DNA of 64,000 nucleotides from Oscillatoria acuminata PCC 6304 (GTDB lineage Bacteria > Cyanobacteriota > Cyanobacteriia > Cyanobacteriales > Laspinemataceae). The notes under the pieces were generated by a model, which worked only from the letters and a program-made list of their open reading frames with translations, was not told the origin of the DNA and did not search any database. Below, one piece after another: positions 52,271 to 62,495 of the stretch (within the stretch, counting starts at the first letter, position 1; each line of letters opens with the position of its first letter). The position numbers and the translations under genes are program-made. The DNA lies in NCBI RefSeq assembly GCF_000317105.1, contig NC_019693.1:1550001-1614000 (forward strand). Reading direction: 5' to 3'.

Positions 52271-54895
52271 CTACAAATCCGATTGAACTAATACATCAGA
52301 CGCTAACCGCTTAAACGCTAACCGCTCATTTTCCACATCCACGAAAATTGTATCCCCAGTGGTAAAATCACCGCGTAAGATAGATTTAGCAATTTGCGTT
52401 TCTAACTCACGCTGGATGGAACGCTTCAGAGGACGTGCGCCATAAACGGGGTCATATCCCACTTCCGCTAAGAAACTCACCGCACTATCAGACAGTTTCA
52501 ACGACATCTTGCGATCGCGCAGGCGTTCTATGACTCGTTCGACTTGCAACTGCACAATCTGCCGCAGTTGCTCTTTCTTCAACGAATGGAAGATAATCAT
52601 CTCATCAATTCGGTTCAGGAATTCCGGACGGAAATTACTCCGCATCGCTTCCATCACCCGACCCCGCATTTCTTCGTACTCTTCGTCTTCCCCGGAAACA
52701 TCTAAGATAAATTGTGACCCGACATTACTGGTCATAATAATCACTGAGTTCTTGAAGTCTACGGTATGTCCTTGTGCATCCGTCACTCGACCATCATCGA
52801 GAATTTGTAGCATGATATTGAACACATCGGGATGCGCTTTTTCGATTTCATCGAATAGAATCACCGAGTAAGGACGACGGCGGACTGCTTCGGAAAGTTG
52901 TCCCCCTTCTTCATATCCGACATATCCTGGAGGCGCACCGACTAAGCGGGAAACGGCGTGTTTTTCCATGTATTCCGACATATCAATTCGGACCATTGAT
53001 TCTTCGGTATCGAATAGATAGGCGGCGAGTGCTTTGGCGAGTTCAGTTTTACCAACCCCGGTGGGTCCGAGGAAGATAAAGCTGGCAACGGGGCGATTTG
53101 GGTCGGATAATCCGGCGCGCGATCGCTGAATGGCATCGGCAACGGCGGTGACTGCTTCCTCTTGTCCGATGACGCGCTTGTGTAATTCGTCTTCGAGTTG
53201 CAGCAGTTTTTGCATCTCGGATTCCACTAATTTACTAATCGGAATTCCGGTCCATTTAGAGATAATTTCAGCAATATCAGATTCGGTTACTTCTTCCCGG
53301 AGTAAGGTTTGACCACTGGTTTGGTTTGCTGCTAAATTGGATTCCGCCTGTTTCAGTTGCTTTTGCAATTGGGTGAGATTGCCATATTTTAATTCTGCGG
53401 CGCGGTTGAGGTCATAGTTGCGTTCCGCTTGTTGAATTTCAATGTTGACCCGATCAATTTCTTCTTTAATACTCTGAATTTGAGCAATTACGTCTTTTTC
53501 AGACTCCCATTGAGCATTCAGAGTATGTTGTTCTTCTTTGAGGTTGCCGAGTTCTTTATCTAACCGTTCCAAGCGGTCCTGGGAGGCAAGGTCACTTTCG
53601 TTTCGCAAGGATAACCGTTCCATTTCTAACTGGAGGATTTTGCGGTCGATTTCGTCCAGTTCTTCGGGTTTGGAGGTGATCTCCATTTTCAGTTTTGCTG
53701 CTGCTTCATCTACGAGGTCGATCGCCTTATCCGGGAGGAAGCGATCGCTGATATAACGGTTGGATAAAGTCGCTGCCGCAACTAAGGCACTATCGGAGAT
53801 TTTTACCCCATGATGCACTTCATAGCGTTCTTTGAGTCCGCGCAAAATGGAGATACTATCGGCAACGCTGGGTTGGTCGATATACACTTGCTGGAAGCGG
53901 CGTTCTAATGCCGCATCTTTTTCCAGATATTTGCGATACTCATCCAGGGTGGTGGCCCCGATACAACGCAGTTCTCCTCGTGCTAACATAGGTTTGAGTA
54001 AGTTCCCGGCATCCATTGCCCCTTGGGTGGCACCGGCCCCGACGACGGTATGAATTTCATCGATAAACAGGATGATATTTCCACCGGATTCGGTGACTTC
54101 TTTGAGGACTGCTTTCAGGCGTTCTTCAAATTCCCCGCGATATTTGGCACCGGCAATTAATGACCCCATATCGAGGGTAATCAATTGGCGGTCTTTCAAG
54201 GATTGGGGGACATCTCCGGCGATAATTCGTTGGGCGAGTCCTTCGGCGATCGCAGTTTTACCGACCCCCGGTTCCCCAATCAACACCGGGTTATTCTTTG
54301 TGCGGCGTGAGAGAATTTGGATAGTCCGGCGAATTTCGTCATCTCGACCGATTACGGGGTCGAGTTTACCTTCTCGCGCCGCTTGAGTGAGGTCGCGTCC
54401 ATATTTTTCGAGGGATTGATATTTGCCTTCGGGATTTTGATCGGTCACTTTTTGATTGCCTCTAACTTGGGAGATGGTTTCTTTGAGTTTTTGTTCAGTG
54501 AGTTTGAATTCCTGGAAGAGTCCTTTACCAAAGCGGTCATCTTTGGCGAAACCGAGTAATAAATGTTCGATGGAAATATATTCATCGGCATACTCTTTCC
54601 GATAAGCATCGGCGCGATCGAGGAGAGTATCCACGGTTCGTCCGAGATAGACGGAACTGATGCTACTCACTTTGGGTTGGCGATTGATAAATTGTTCGGT
54701 GCGATCGCGCATTTGTTGGACGTTGACTCCCGCTTTGCTGAGAATGCTGCTGGAGAGTCCTTCTTGTTCGAGTAACGCTTTCATCAGGTGTTCGCTTTCG
54801 ATTTGCTGATGTTGCGCTTGTTTGGCAAGGTCCGGGGTCTGGGCGATCGCCGCCCACGCTTTTTCTGTAAACTGATTCGGATTATTGGGTTGCAT
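52271..54895 (-). CDS. clpB: Disaggregating chaperone ClpB
   Basis: 874 aa from ATG 54895 ([20 protein letters not shown]); a GTG at 54919 would add eight residues. N-domain (1-145), first AAA module (~160-400) with Walker [11 protein letters not shown], long coiled-coil middle domain (~405-525) that marks ClpB, second AAA module (~550-760) with [20 protein letters not shown] and the C-terminal domain. With DnaK it dissolves protein aggregates after heat stress. No CIRCE element was seen upstream. The presence of ClpC 6.5 kb away is noted but they are separate genes. Confidence 0.97.
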   Translation of the reverse strand: MQPNNPNQFTEKAWAAIAQTPDLAKQAQHQQIESEHLMKALLEQEGLSSSILSKAGVNVQQMRDRTEQFINRQPKVSSISSVYLGRTVDTLLDRADAYRKEYADEYISIEHLLLGFAKDDRFGKGLFQEFKLTEQKLKETISQVRGNQKVTDQNPEGKYQSLEKYGRDLTQAAREGKLDPVIGRDDEIRRTIQILSRRTKNNPVLIGEPGVGKTAIAEGLAQRIIAGDVPQSLKDRQLITLDMGSLIAGAKYRGEFEERLKAVLKEVTESGGNIILFIDEIHTVVGAGATQGAMDAGNLLKPMLARGELRCIGATTLDEYRKYLEKDAALERRFQQVYIDQPSVADSISILRGLKERYEVHHGVKISDSALVAAATLSNRYISDRFLPDKAIDLVDEAAAKLKMEITSKPEELDEIDRKILQLEMERLSLRNESDLASQDRLERLDKELGNLKEEQHTLNAQWESEKDVIAQIQSIKEEIDRVNIEIQQAERNYDLNRAAELKYGNLTQLQKQLKQAESNLAANQTSGQTLLREEVTESDIAEIISKWTGIPISKLVESEMQKLLQLEDELHKRVIGQEEAVTAVADAIQRSRAGLSDPNRPVASFIFLGPTGVGKTELAKALAAYLFDTEESMVRIDMSEYMEKHAVSRLVGAPPGYVGYEEGGQLSEAVRRRPYSVILFDEIEKAHPDVFNIMLQILDDGRVTDAQGHTVDFKNSVIIMTSNVGSQFILDVSGEDEEYEEMRGRVMEAMRSNFRPEFLNRIDEMIIFHSLKKEQLRQIVQLQVERVIERLRDRKMSLKLSDSAVSFLAEVGYDPVYGARPLKRSIQRELETQIAKSILRGDFTTGDTIFVDVENERLAFKRLASDVLVQSDL

Positions 54896-55009
54896 ACTAT
54901 TTTTCCCTAATATTGTCACATTTTTATTGTAATTAAGCCCTGCCTACAGTAGTGATCGGGATTCCCGAATGAATTGGGTCGATATTACGGGAGATGGGGA
55001 TGGGGTTGT

Positions 55010-55636
55010 TTATGGGTTCCTGTGGCGAATCTGTTGCAACCAATGGGGATAGGCGAAGGATGCCGCAGGGGTTAGGGGATGTTCCGGGGGATAGGAGGCG
55101 GTAAGGACCGTTGCGGTTGCTTTGAGGGTGTGAATCAGGGTGTCTGAGGGACCATACGCTTCTAACGCGAGACTCCACCAGGGTTGCTGCGCGATCGCCA
55201 GTTGAGTCAGTTCTAAACTACACCCTTGGGAAATTGGGCGATCGCCTCCGATGGGTTCAATGCTGGCATTTTGAACCTGATAGAACCGTTGCGATCGCCG
55301 TTTGCGGACCCTCACCCAGGTTCCCTTTGCTTCCGCATCCTCTGGCATTGCCGGAGTCAACTCCTCACAAGCGCACTTTTGCCAAGTTTCCAGATTTCCC
55401 GATAGGTAGTCTCCAAACTGGACCTCCCCCCATTCTGCTTGCCGCCATTTGATTTCTAGGCGGTCTTGTCGCCATTTAATATTAAGATAATCACAGTCTG
55501 GAGTGAACAGATATAAATCATCTCGGGTTTCTGGGTTCACTGGCCCTTGTTGAGGACATTCGGTGGCAAACCAATGGGCGATCGCCTCCGGTGGATCACC
55601 TGGATAAAACCAGCGCAGTTCACTTGTTAACCCCAT
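55010..55636 (-). CDS. Hypothetical protein, 208 aa
   Basis: The start is ATG 55636, preceded by GGGGAGG 4 bases upstream; the frame continues to 55672 but without a better site. I do not recognise a named family. The N-terminus (MGLTSELRWFYPGDPPEAIA) and the alternating charged strands (YLNIKWRQDRLEIKWRQAEW, TWVRVRKRRSQRFYQVQ) suggest a beta-barrel of the CYTH-like type, which is only a guess. It is soluble, with Cys-Ala-Cys at ~89. It is divergent from the WD40 gene. Confidence 0.65.
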   Translation of the reverse strand: MGLTSELRWFYPGDPPEAIAHWFATECPQQGPVNPETRDDLYLFTPDCDYLNIKWRQDRLEIKWRQAEWGEVQFGDYLSGNLETWQKCACEELTPAMPEDAEAKGTWVRVRKRRSQRFYQVQNASIEPIGGDRPISQGCSLELTQLAIAQQPWWSLALEAYGPSDTLIHTLKATATVLTASYPPEHPLTPAASFAYPHWLQQIRHRNP

Positions 55637-55811
55637 ACAACCTCCCCAATCCGATGTGCCTATTATAGACAATTTTCGGTTAATTTTGAGCGATTTTAAT
55701 AGGCATTTCTCCCCCCGTGATAAAAGTGAAACCTTAACCCTTTATAATCAGAGATAACCCTAACTTTCTTCCCCTGAACTTCTGCTGACTTCAAACCGGG
55801 CTGATTTTTGT

Positions 55812-56714
55812 ATGTTTTTTTCTCCGACCCTTTCGAGTGCGATCGCTGCTGCCTGTTCCGATACAACGGTCAGACTCTGGCAACTCAATGGCAGTGTAGA
55901 TACGATTCTCAATGGCCATAGTGACAGCGTTTTGAGTCTGGCATTCAGTCCCGATGGTAAACTCATTGCCACCGCTAGTGCAGATAAAACCGTCAAGCTA
56001 TGGCGTCGAGATGGAACATTTTTAACCACCCTCAAAGGACATAGCGCAGAAGTTTTTGGGGTTGATTTTAATACCAAAGGGAATCGCATCGCCACCGCCA
56101 GTGCGGATAAAACGTTAAAATTTTGGAAGCGAGATGGCACATTAATTCGCTCCATTAAACGACAATCTTCCAGTTTTTTCGATATTAATTTTATGCCAAA
56201 AAATGATTTAATTGCATCAGGTTTGGCTGATGGTACAGTCAAATTGTGGCAGCTAAATGGGATTTGTTTAAGAACTTTAGAAGGTCATGAAGATAGTGTG
56301 TATAGCGTTAATTTTAGTGCCGATGGCAATCAATTAGTCTCAGGAAGTGGGGATGGGACGGTTAAATTATGGGTGCGAGATATTTCCTGGGGTCGCAATG
56401 GCAAAGTTCGCACCTTGACAGGTCATCAAAATGCGGTATTAGATGTCTGTTTTAGTCCCGATGGTGAGTTAATTGCTTCAGCAAGTGCGGATAAAACAGT
56501 AAAAATTTGGCGCAGTGTAGATGGCGCTTTGTTGGTGACTTTACGGGAACATCAGAATATTGTTTATAGTGTGAGTTTTAGTCCGAATGGCAAGATTTTA
56601 GCCTCTGCCAGTGAAGATAATACCGTGCGCTTTTGGAATTTGCGGAGTCAGGTGAGTAAAACATTTAAAGAGTATCCGGGTTCAGTTTATCGAATTAAGT
56701 TTAGTCCGAAATAA
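55812..56714 (+). CDS. WD40 beta-propeller protein, seven blades
   Basis: 300 aa made of WD40 repeats only. Six full blades end in motifs such as KTVKLWRRDG, GTVKLWQLNG and NTVRFWNLRS; the protein begins in the middle of a blade (IAAACSDTTVRLWQLNGS) and ends with a lone outer strand (SVYRIKFSPK) that would complete it, as in the normal velcro closure. So it is a complete seven-bladed propeller, probably a protein-binding scaffold. No effector domain is attached and no signal peptide is present. Its partner is unknown. Confidence 0.9.
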   Translation: MFFSPTLSSAIAAACSDTTVRLWQLNGSVDTILNGHSDSVLSLAFSPDGKLIATASADKTVKLWRRDGTFLTTLKGHSAEVFGVDFNTKGNRIATASADKTLKFWKRDGTLIRSIKRQSSSFFDINFMPKNDLIASGLADGTVKLWQLNGICLRTLEGHEDSVYSVNFSADGNQLVSGSGDGTVKLWVRDISWGRNGKVRTLTGHQNAVLDVCFSPDGELIASASADKTVKIWRSVDGALLVTLREHQNIVYSVSFSPNGKILASASEDNTVRFWNLRSQVSKTFKEYPGSVYRIKFSPK

Positions 56715-56812
56715 GGAGGAATTTGAGGGGTTTGCTATTTTATCAGGGTTAGGATAATTTTACGACGGCCCGGAAACGACTGAAGTCGTTCCTACAAACT
56801 GAAGAAACTGCA

Positions 56813-56847
56813 TTTTTTTGACCAATTCGGTTGCCAACCCAGGCGAC
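56813..56847. repeat. Direct repeat flanking the restriction gene, copy 1 (copy 2 at 57622-57656)
   Basis: 35 bases, 33 identical to 57622-57656 (shared core ATTCGGTTGCCAACCCAGGC). Copy 2 encodes the C-terminus of the methyltransferase (VAWVGNRID on the minus strand); copy 1 is non-coding and lies just beyond the restriction gene. The two copies bracket the restriction gene. Confidence 0.85.
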
Positions 56848-56893
56848 TGTTCCTTGCCTTATATTGTTTAAAATGTAAGGAGATTAACCATAA

Positions 56894-57553
56894 TTATGAT
56901 ATCTGTAAATTTTCTATTCCTTCCGTGTTACCGCTATTGGCTAAATCGATAATTCTTCTATATTGTAATCTCCACTGCAAAGCATTTGAAATTGTTAAAA
57001 ATCCTTGTGTTGGAGGTTGACTGATGATGCGATCCGTTAACAGTTCTCTGCCTATTTCATCTAAAGGGAGGTTCCGTTCTTCTAAAAATGCCATTATATC
57101 ATCTTTGTTTCCATGACGACGGAGAATTTCTCGCAATCCATAAGTGGTTTGATAATCGGCAGTGTATTCTCGTTCAACAAAAACAATATTTAAGAATTTT
57201 AAATAACAAAGATGGGAGACTCGCTCATCTGTTTTTTCGTAGGTAAAAACCAATAGATGATACCCCAGTCCAAACACTTTCTGACTGGCATCTCGAAATG
57301 GACAGGAAGACTGAGGCTGCCTAATGGAGGTTACTTTTAAATCCACGTTTAGATCGGGAAAATCAATTCCGCTGGCAGCACTCCCACTTTTGTAGGCGTA
57401 TCGCAGTGCTAAATATTCATTGAATGCGGTTTCAACATAAGTTCCAACTGCTTTACCATCTGTAATCCCATATAAGGGAATCGGTGTAGTCGCCAGTTGT
57501 CTAGCAAATTCTCCTGCTTCTGTCTTTAATGCAGCTAAATTTAGTGGTTGCAT
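56894..57553 (-). CDS. Type II restriction endonuclease (partner of the C5 methyltransferase)
   Basis: 219 aa. The core reads TYVETAFNEYLALRYAYKSG, then GIDFPDLNVDLKVTSIRQP, giving a plausible PD-(D/E)XK site with E46, D67, D71 and K73. The position 20 bases after the methyltransferase stop, on the same strand, is the strongest evidence that it is the cognate endonuclease. The recognition sequence cannot be read from the protein. The 35-bp direct repeats on both sides suggest it was inserted as a unit. Confidence 0.82.
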   Translation of the reverse strand: MQPLNLAALKTEAGEFARQLATTPIPLYGITDGKAVGTYVETAFNEYLALRYAYKSGSAASGIDFPDLNVDLKVTSIRQPQSSCPFRDASQKVFGLGYHLLVFTYEKTDERVSHLCYLKFLNIVFVEREYTADYQTTYGLREILRRHGNKDDIMAFLEERNLPLDEIGRELLTDRIISQPPTQGFLTISNALQWRLQYRRIIDLANSGNTEGIENLQIS

Positions 57554-57572
57554 TTATTGATGATTCTCCTAA

Positions 57573-58745
57573 TCATAAGGCTAAAGTTAGTTGCTGCCAG
57601 TTACACTGATTTAGGTCAATGTTTTTTTGATCGATTCGGTTGCCAACCCAGGCGACAGAGGGAGGCGCGATCGCATTGCCGAATAAGGCATAGCGATCGT
57701 AAATTCTGGCAACGCGACACCAGTCATCGGGAAACCCCATTAATCTGGCATATTCCACCGGGGTTAAGCGGCGATATTTATCCCCGACTCGATAGCGTTC
57801 ATAATGTCTGGAAGTGGATGCTGTCAGGGTTGAGGTAATTCCATTAATGCCAAAAATAGTATAACCCAATCTGGCTCCTCCTCCTTGATTGTACAGGATT
57901 TCTACTCCGTTACAATACCGATTAACGGCTTTACTTTGCTTGATTCTTTCCAAGGTATCTGGGGTAAAATCAAACTGGGATTCTACCTCGGATTCGTCTT
58001 GCAGAATATCGCGGAGTTTCTTCCTCAGTTGGATGTCTGGCAAGGCAGGTATCGGTTTGGCGTACATTTTTCGGTGATAGGCAATTCCCCAGTTGGGAAG
58101 TTTGCTATGGCTGCTTGAAATTGGGGTAAAATTAGACTGGAGTTGGCTATCGACTTGAATGGCTTCTACATCAGCTTGGGTCAACAATACGGAATGGTTT
58201 TCCAGGAGTTCAAGGTAGCTTTGGGGTGAGTTGATGCGGGTTCCAAAGATGAAGATGCGATCGCGATTTTGGGGAAGTCCAAAGCTGAGGGTATTAATCA
58301 CTCGCCATTCTATAAAATAATCTAAGGCAGACAGTGCATCCAAAATCACCCGGAAGTGATATCCGGATTCCATTGTCAGCATCCGCTTGACATTCTCTAA
58401 AAAGAAATACGGCGGCTGTTTTTTATCTAAAATTTCGATAATCCGTTCAAACAAGGTTCCCCGGAGGCAGTCGCGAATCCCTTGTTTTTTCCCCGCAGAA
58501 CTAAAGGGTTGACAGGGAAACCCCGCCGTTAAAATATCATGGGAGGGAATCTCGGTGATATCAATTTCCGTGATATCCCCAAACTGGAAAGATGCTTCCC
58601 CAAAGTTACTCCGGTACACTTGAGCGGCTAATTCACTGTTATCATTAGCCCAAATGGTTTGAATATTAGCCGCTGCCATCCCTAAATGAAAACCGCCAAT
58701 TCCAGCAAATAATTCGACAGCTTTCAGGGGTCGATGTTCACTCAC
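57573..58745 (-). CDS. DNA cytosine-5 methyltransferase
   Basis: 390 aa with all main C5 methyltransferase motifs: I (VELFAGIGGFHLGM), IV with catalytic C78 (GFPCQPFSSAGKKQG), VI (FFLENVKRML), VIII (NRDRIFIFGTR), IX (RRLTPVEYARLMGFP) and X (YALFGNAIAPPSVAW). The target recognition domain lies between VIII and IX (~190-300). It methylates cytosine in a specific site to protect the host from the endonuclease encoded just downstream. Because cyanobacteria also have HIP1-linked solitary methylases, the R gene next door is what marks this as an R-M system. Confidence 0.95.
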   Translation of the reverse strand: MSEHRPLKAVELFAGIGGFHLGMAAANIQTIWANDNSELAAQVYRSNFGEASFQFGDITEIDITEIPSHDILTAGFPCQPFSSAGKKQGIRDCLRGTLFERIIEILDKKQPPYFFLENVKRMLTMESGYHFRVILDALSALDYFIEWRVINTLSFGLPQNRDRIFIFGTRINSPQSYLELLENHSVLLTQADVEAIQVDSQLQSNFTPISSSHSKLPNWGIAYHRKMYAKPIPALPDIQLRKKLRDILQDESEVESQFDFTPDTLERIKQSKAVNRYCNGVEILYNQGGGARLGYTIFGINGITSTLTASTSRHYERYRVGDKYRRLTPVEYARLMGFPDDWCRVARIYDRYALFGNAIAPPSVAWVGNRIDQKNIDLNQCNWQQLTLAL

Positions 58746-58815
58746 TCCCTTTCCTCTTTTATCCCGTTAAATTTGGGGCGATCGCCATCATCCCCATCCT
58801 CGCTCATTGTATCAG

Positions 58816-58843
58816 AAAAGGCGGAGGATTTCTCCCCCGCCTT
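58816..58843 (-). terminator. Intrinsic terminator downstream of clpC
   Basis: On the minus strand AAGGCGGGGGAG and CTCCGCCTT form a GC-rich stem followed by TTTT. It lies 45 bases after the clpC stop and before the methyltransferase gene, so it separates the two transcripts. Confidence 0.7.
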
Positions 58844-58888
58844 CTTATCCATTTAGAGGGAATTTATCCCTCTATCAATCTCAATCGT

Positions 58889-61375
58889 TTACCGAGTGCT
58901 AGGCGAAACTAACGATCGCCCTTCCACACGCTGTACCACCACTTCCCCTGCTTCGTCGAGGTCGATCCGTGCCGAATCTCCTTCATTTAGCTTTCCGGAT
59001 AACATCGCTTCGGCTAAATGGTCTTCCAACAGGCGCATAATGGCGCGGCGTAACGGTCTTGCACCGTAGCTGGGATTATACCCTTCTTCTACCAACCGCT
59101 CTTTGAAGCGATCGCTTATTTCCAGGGTCATCTGTTTCTCAACCAGGCGTTTTAACAAGTCACGCAACAGAATTTCAGCAATTTCTGTGACTTCATCCTT
59201 GGTTAACTGATGGAAGACAATAATCTCATCCAAACGGTTGAGAAACTCCGGACGGAAGTAATTCTTCAGTTCTTCATTCACTAAGCTGCGAATTCGGTCA
59301 TAGTGAGCTTCGGCGCGGTTGTCGGCAAACTCAAATCCTAATCCACCGCCACCTTTTTCAATTACGCGAGACCCGATATTTGAGGTCATAATCAGCATGG
59401 TATTCTTGAAGTCTACCACCCGACCTTTGGCATCGGTCAGCCGTCCATCTTCCAGGACTTGCAGCAACATATTAAACACATCCGGGTGTGCCTTCTCGAT
59501 TTCGTCGAAAAGAATCACCGTATAGGGACGACGGCGCACTGCTTCCGTGAGTTGTCCCCCTTCGTCATATCCGACGAATCCCGGAGGAGAACCAATCAGT
59601 TTGGAGACGGTATGACGTTCCATGTATTCAGACATATCTAGGCGAATCATGGCTTCTTCTGACCCGAAGAAGTAGGCAGCTAAGGCTTTGGTGAGTTCGG
59701 TTTTACCCACGCCGGTAGGACCGGAAAAGATAAAGCTGGCGATCGGACGGTTGGGATTTTTTAAGCCAACCCGCGCACGACGAATGGCACGAGAAACCGC
59801 TTTAACTGCTTCTTCTTGACCGATTAACCGTTGATGCAAGGTTTCTTCCATCAACATCAGTTTCTCAGACTCAGATTCGGTGAGTTTGCTCACCGGAACA
59901 CTGGTCCAGAATGCGACGATTTGGGCGATATCTTCCCCGGTGACGACGAGGTTTTTGGTATTTTGGACTTCCGCGTGCTCGTTTTTGATGCGTTGATCCA
60001 GTTCTTCTTCTAGGGTTAATTCGCGATCGCGCAATTTGGAGGCTTTCTCAAAATCTTGAGTACGGACTGCCGCTTCTTTCTCTGCCGTCACTTCCGTGAG
60101 TTGTTTTTTCATTTGTCGCAATGCCGATGGCATTTTGCCATTCCGCAGGCGCACTCGGGAACCCGCTTCATCAATTAAGTCGATCGCCTTATCCGGTAAA
60201 AAGCGATCGGTAATATACCGTTCCGATAATTCCGCAGCAGCAACCAGCGCTTCATCAGAAATGGTCAATTTGTGATGTTCTTCATAGCGCACTCGGACAC
60301 CCTGCAAAATCTCAATCGTTTCTTGGATTGTCGGTTCGCCAATGGTGACAGGTTGGAAGCGCCGTTCTAACGCCGCATCCCGTTCGATATGCTTGCGATA
60401 CTCATCTAACGTTGTCGCACCAATACACTGGAACTCTCCCCGCGCCAATGCCGGTTTGAGCAGATTCGCCGCATCCATCCCACCTTCCACGGAACCAGCA
60501 CCGACAAGGGTATGGATTTCATCAATCACCAGGATGATATTCTTGGCTTGACGCACTTCCTCCATAATCATTTTGATGCGTTCCTCAAAATCGCCCCGGA
60601 AGCGCGTCCCCGCCAGAATTGACCCCATATCCAGGGTAAACACTTGTTTATCTTTCAAGGTTTCGGGAACGTCTTGGTTGGCGATGCGTTGCGCCAATCC
60701 TTCCGCCAGCGCAGTTTTACCCACCCCGGGTTCCCCAACTAAAACGGGATTATTTTTGGTGCGTCGTCCCAAAATTTGGATAATCCGCTCAATTTCTTTT
60801 TTCCGTCCCACCACGGGATCCAGATTCCCTTCTAGGGCTTTTTCCGTCAGGTTGACCCCAAATTCGCTGAGTTGCAGAGCTTTTTGGGACCCAGGACCCC
60901 GACCCCGTTCCCCACCAAAGACGGCACCGGCGGGTGCAGGATTTTCCCCGACTCGTTTAATCACTTCTGCACGGACTCGTTCCAGGCTGACGCCGAGGTT
61001 TTCTAAAATTTTAAAGGCAACCCCTTCTCGGCTTTGGGTTAAGGCAAGCAGAAGGTGTTCTGTAGCGATGTATTGTTGTCCCAATTGGCTGGCTTCGCGC
61101 AGGGACATTTCTAAAATGCTTTTACCGCGAGGGGTGAAGGGGATTTCCACCGGGACGAAACCGCTGCCTCTGCCGATGATTTTTTCGACTTCTACCCGAG
61201 CTTTATTCAGGGTGACGCCTTCAGATTTGAGGACCTGCGCGGCAATGCCTGTTCCTTCGGCAATTAATCCTAAGAGTAATTGCTCGGTCCCAACAAAGTT
61301 ATGACCGAGGCGGCGAGCTTCCTGCTGCGCCAGCATAATTGCTTTTATGGACTTTTCTGTGAAATACTCAAACAT
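58889..61375 (-). CDS. clpC: Clp protease ATPase subunit ClpC
   Basis: 828 aa. N-domain (1-145, [20 protein letters not shown]), first AAA module with [15 protein letters not shown], a UVR motif (~430-465, [20 protein letters not shown]) in the short middle region that marks ClpC, second AAA module with [20 protein letters not shown], and the C-terminal domain. It unfolds proteins for ClpP-type proteases and is essential in cyanobacteria and plastids (Hsp93). It acts in the cytoplasm or stroma. Confidence 0.97.
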   Translation of the reverse strand: MFEYFTEKSIKAIMLAQQEARRLGHNFVGTEQLLLGLIAEGTGIAAQVLKSEGVTLNKARVEVEKIIGRGSGFVPVEIPFTPRGKSILEMSLREASQLGQQYIATEHLLLALTQSREGVAFKILENLGVSLERVRAEVIKRVGENPAPAGAVFGGERGRGPGSQKALQLSEFGVNLTEKALEGNLDPVVGRKKEIERIIQILGRRTKNNPVLVGEPGVGKTALAEGLAQRIANQDVPETLKDKQVFTLDMGSILAGTRFRGDFEERIKMIMEEVRQAKNIILVIDEIHTLVGAGSVEGGMDAANLLKPALARGEFQCIGATTLDEYRKHIERDAALERRFQPVTIGEPTIQETIEILQGVRVRYEEHHKLTISDEALVAAAELSERYITDRFLPDKAIDLIDEAGSRVRLRNGKMPSALRQMKKQLTEVTAEKEAAVRTQDFEKASKLRDRELTLEEELDQRIKNEHAEVQNTKNLVVTGEDIAQIVAFWTSVPVSKLTESESEKLMLMEETLHQRLIGQEEAVKAVSRAIRRARVGLKNPNRPIASFIFSGPTGVGKTELTKALAAYFFGSEEAMIRLDMSEYMERHTVSKLIGSPPGFVGYDEGGQLTEAVRRRPYTVILFDEIEKAHPDVFNMLLQVLEDGRLTDAKGRVVDFKNTMLIMTSNIGSRVIEKGGGGLGFEFADNRAEAHYDRIRSLVNEELKNYFRPEFLNRLDEIIVFHQLTKDEVTEIAEILLRDLLKRLVEKQMTLEISDRFKERLVEEGYNPSYGARPLRRAIMRLLEDHLAEAMLSGKLNEGDSARIDLDEAGEVVVQRVEGRSLVSPSTR

Positions 61376-61808
61376 GAGGATTTTTCCTGACTGTAAAGTT
61401 TTATGTAGTTCTGTTTCTAAGGTATCTCAATTGGCGTACTTCGGGAGTGCTGACATCCGTAATCTCTCAGGAGTAGTAGCCGTCTGAGGGCCGATCGGCT
61501 CACCTCGGAGGGAGCATCGGTGGAGGGTTGATGGGGATGACCGTTGCCTTAAGAAGACCGCAGAGGCTCTTAGGGCTAGGTTTACTCGATTCCCGAGTCC
61601 GTTGTCAAGCTCCATGAGGATGAAAGCTAAGGTTTCTTCATATTGAACGATATGTTTAGATTTTAACAAAAAATGGTGTCCGGGTGAAGGGGGGGAACTG
61701 CGGCGATCGCGATCGCACCCGAGGGTAAATCTACATCACTGGCGAATTGTTTCCGGGGATACATACTAAAAACATGGCTTCACCGAGGTTGATCAGGAGC
61801 GTAAAGCA
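61376..61808. other. Divergent intergenic region clpC / small protein gene
   Basis: About 430 bases that should carry the clpC leader and the promoter of the small gene at 61809. An 80-codon frame on the minus strand (61427-61669) starts with TTG and has no ribosome site; I do not count it as a gene. HIP1 sequences lie near 61700. Confidence 0.45.
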
Positions 61809-62015
61809 ATGATTTCTGACATTATTAAGCAAGTATTACAAACAGGTTATTTAAGTGTTACAACGGAACAGAAACTCCGTCTGATGTTTGAAAACTGTTC
61901 GACTTTAGAAGAATTGGACGCCTTAAGCGACTTACAAGAGGCTATTTTATCAGGTCAGGTGACCCGAGATTTGTGTGTAAACGCCTATGAGCGCGGGTCT
62001 GTTGCCGTAGAGTAA
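61809..62015 (+). CDS. Small protein related to the ComFB-protein N-terminus, 68 aa
   Basis: Ribosome site GGAG lies upstream of ATG 61809. Residues 1-52 (IIKQVLQTGYLSV, then ALSDLQEAILSGQVTR) align with the first 55 residues of the ComFB protein at 15126 (IVEQALQDGYLTP, then ALDRLMGSLLTGEV), sharing a Q-x-L-Q-x-G-Y-L start and a final L-x-G-x-V. It is a compact helical module of unknown role. It may be a free version of a domain that tunes the ComFB protein, but that is inference. Confidence 0.72.
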   Translation: MISDIIKQVLQTGYLSVTTEQKLRLMFENCSTLEELDALSDLQEAILSGQVTRDLCVNAYERGSVAVE

Positions 62016-62495
62016 TTGTAACCTGCCCACACCGATACCGAATGAAGGTTTCCTGAACAAAACTATCCCAACCCGAGCTAAATTTTCCTCGATTATCCTC
62101 CCTTATCCTCGTTCCCAGGCTCTGCCTGGGAATGCCCTATTGGAGGCTTAAGCTCCTCTTTTTCCCTCCACCACTGGATTATAGCCTCGCCTCCGCTAAA
62201 ATCCCCACAAATTTTTCCAACCCAGCTTGAAGACTGTGCATAATTTCTCCACATTTCTCCTAGTAACTGATTAGAGAGCGATCGCAAATCGGATGCAGTC
62301 CCTGTTTCCCCATGAGACAGCCGCCTGCACCGACGCACCGCAGAACCCTGAACTGGGGTTTTTAACGGCTGCGATCGCACCTCAAGAGGAGCCAGGTCCA
62401 AACCCGCATCCGCGTTATCCCCAGGGAAAGCACCGATGCCGACCTCACCTCCTCAGAACTCTCTAATTGTTCAACACTTTGACCAGAGGTCAATT
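62016..62495. repeat. Intergenic region with a CCAGGCTCTGCCTGG palindrome
   Basis: About 480 bases without a convincing gene. The palindrome TTCCCAGGCTCTGCCTGGGAA lies at 62112-62132 and GGAGGCTTAAGCTCC near 62141-62157; both are dispersed cyanobacterial repeats. Several HIP1 octamers follow. Confidence 0.7.

Noticed and set aside
54896-55009. CIRCE operator upstream of clpB
   Set aside because: No TTAGCACTC-N9-GAGTGCTAA is present; only a short CGGGATTCCCG palindrome lies near 54957.
55812-56714. Truncated fragment of a larger WD40 protein
   Set aside because: The incomplete first blade is complemented by the lone C-terminal strand, so the propeller closes by itself.
60573-61304. 243-codon plus-strand open frame opposite clpC
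   Set aside because: It is the shadow of the well-conserved clpC coding strand.
61427-61669. 80-codon open frame upstream of clpC
   Set aside because: It begins with TTG without a ribosome site and its composition is not protein-like; treated as leader sequence.
62093-62401. 102-codon open frame on the minus strand
   Set aside because: It runs through dispersed palindromes and HIP1 sites and resembles no family.
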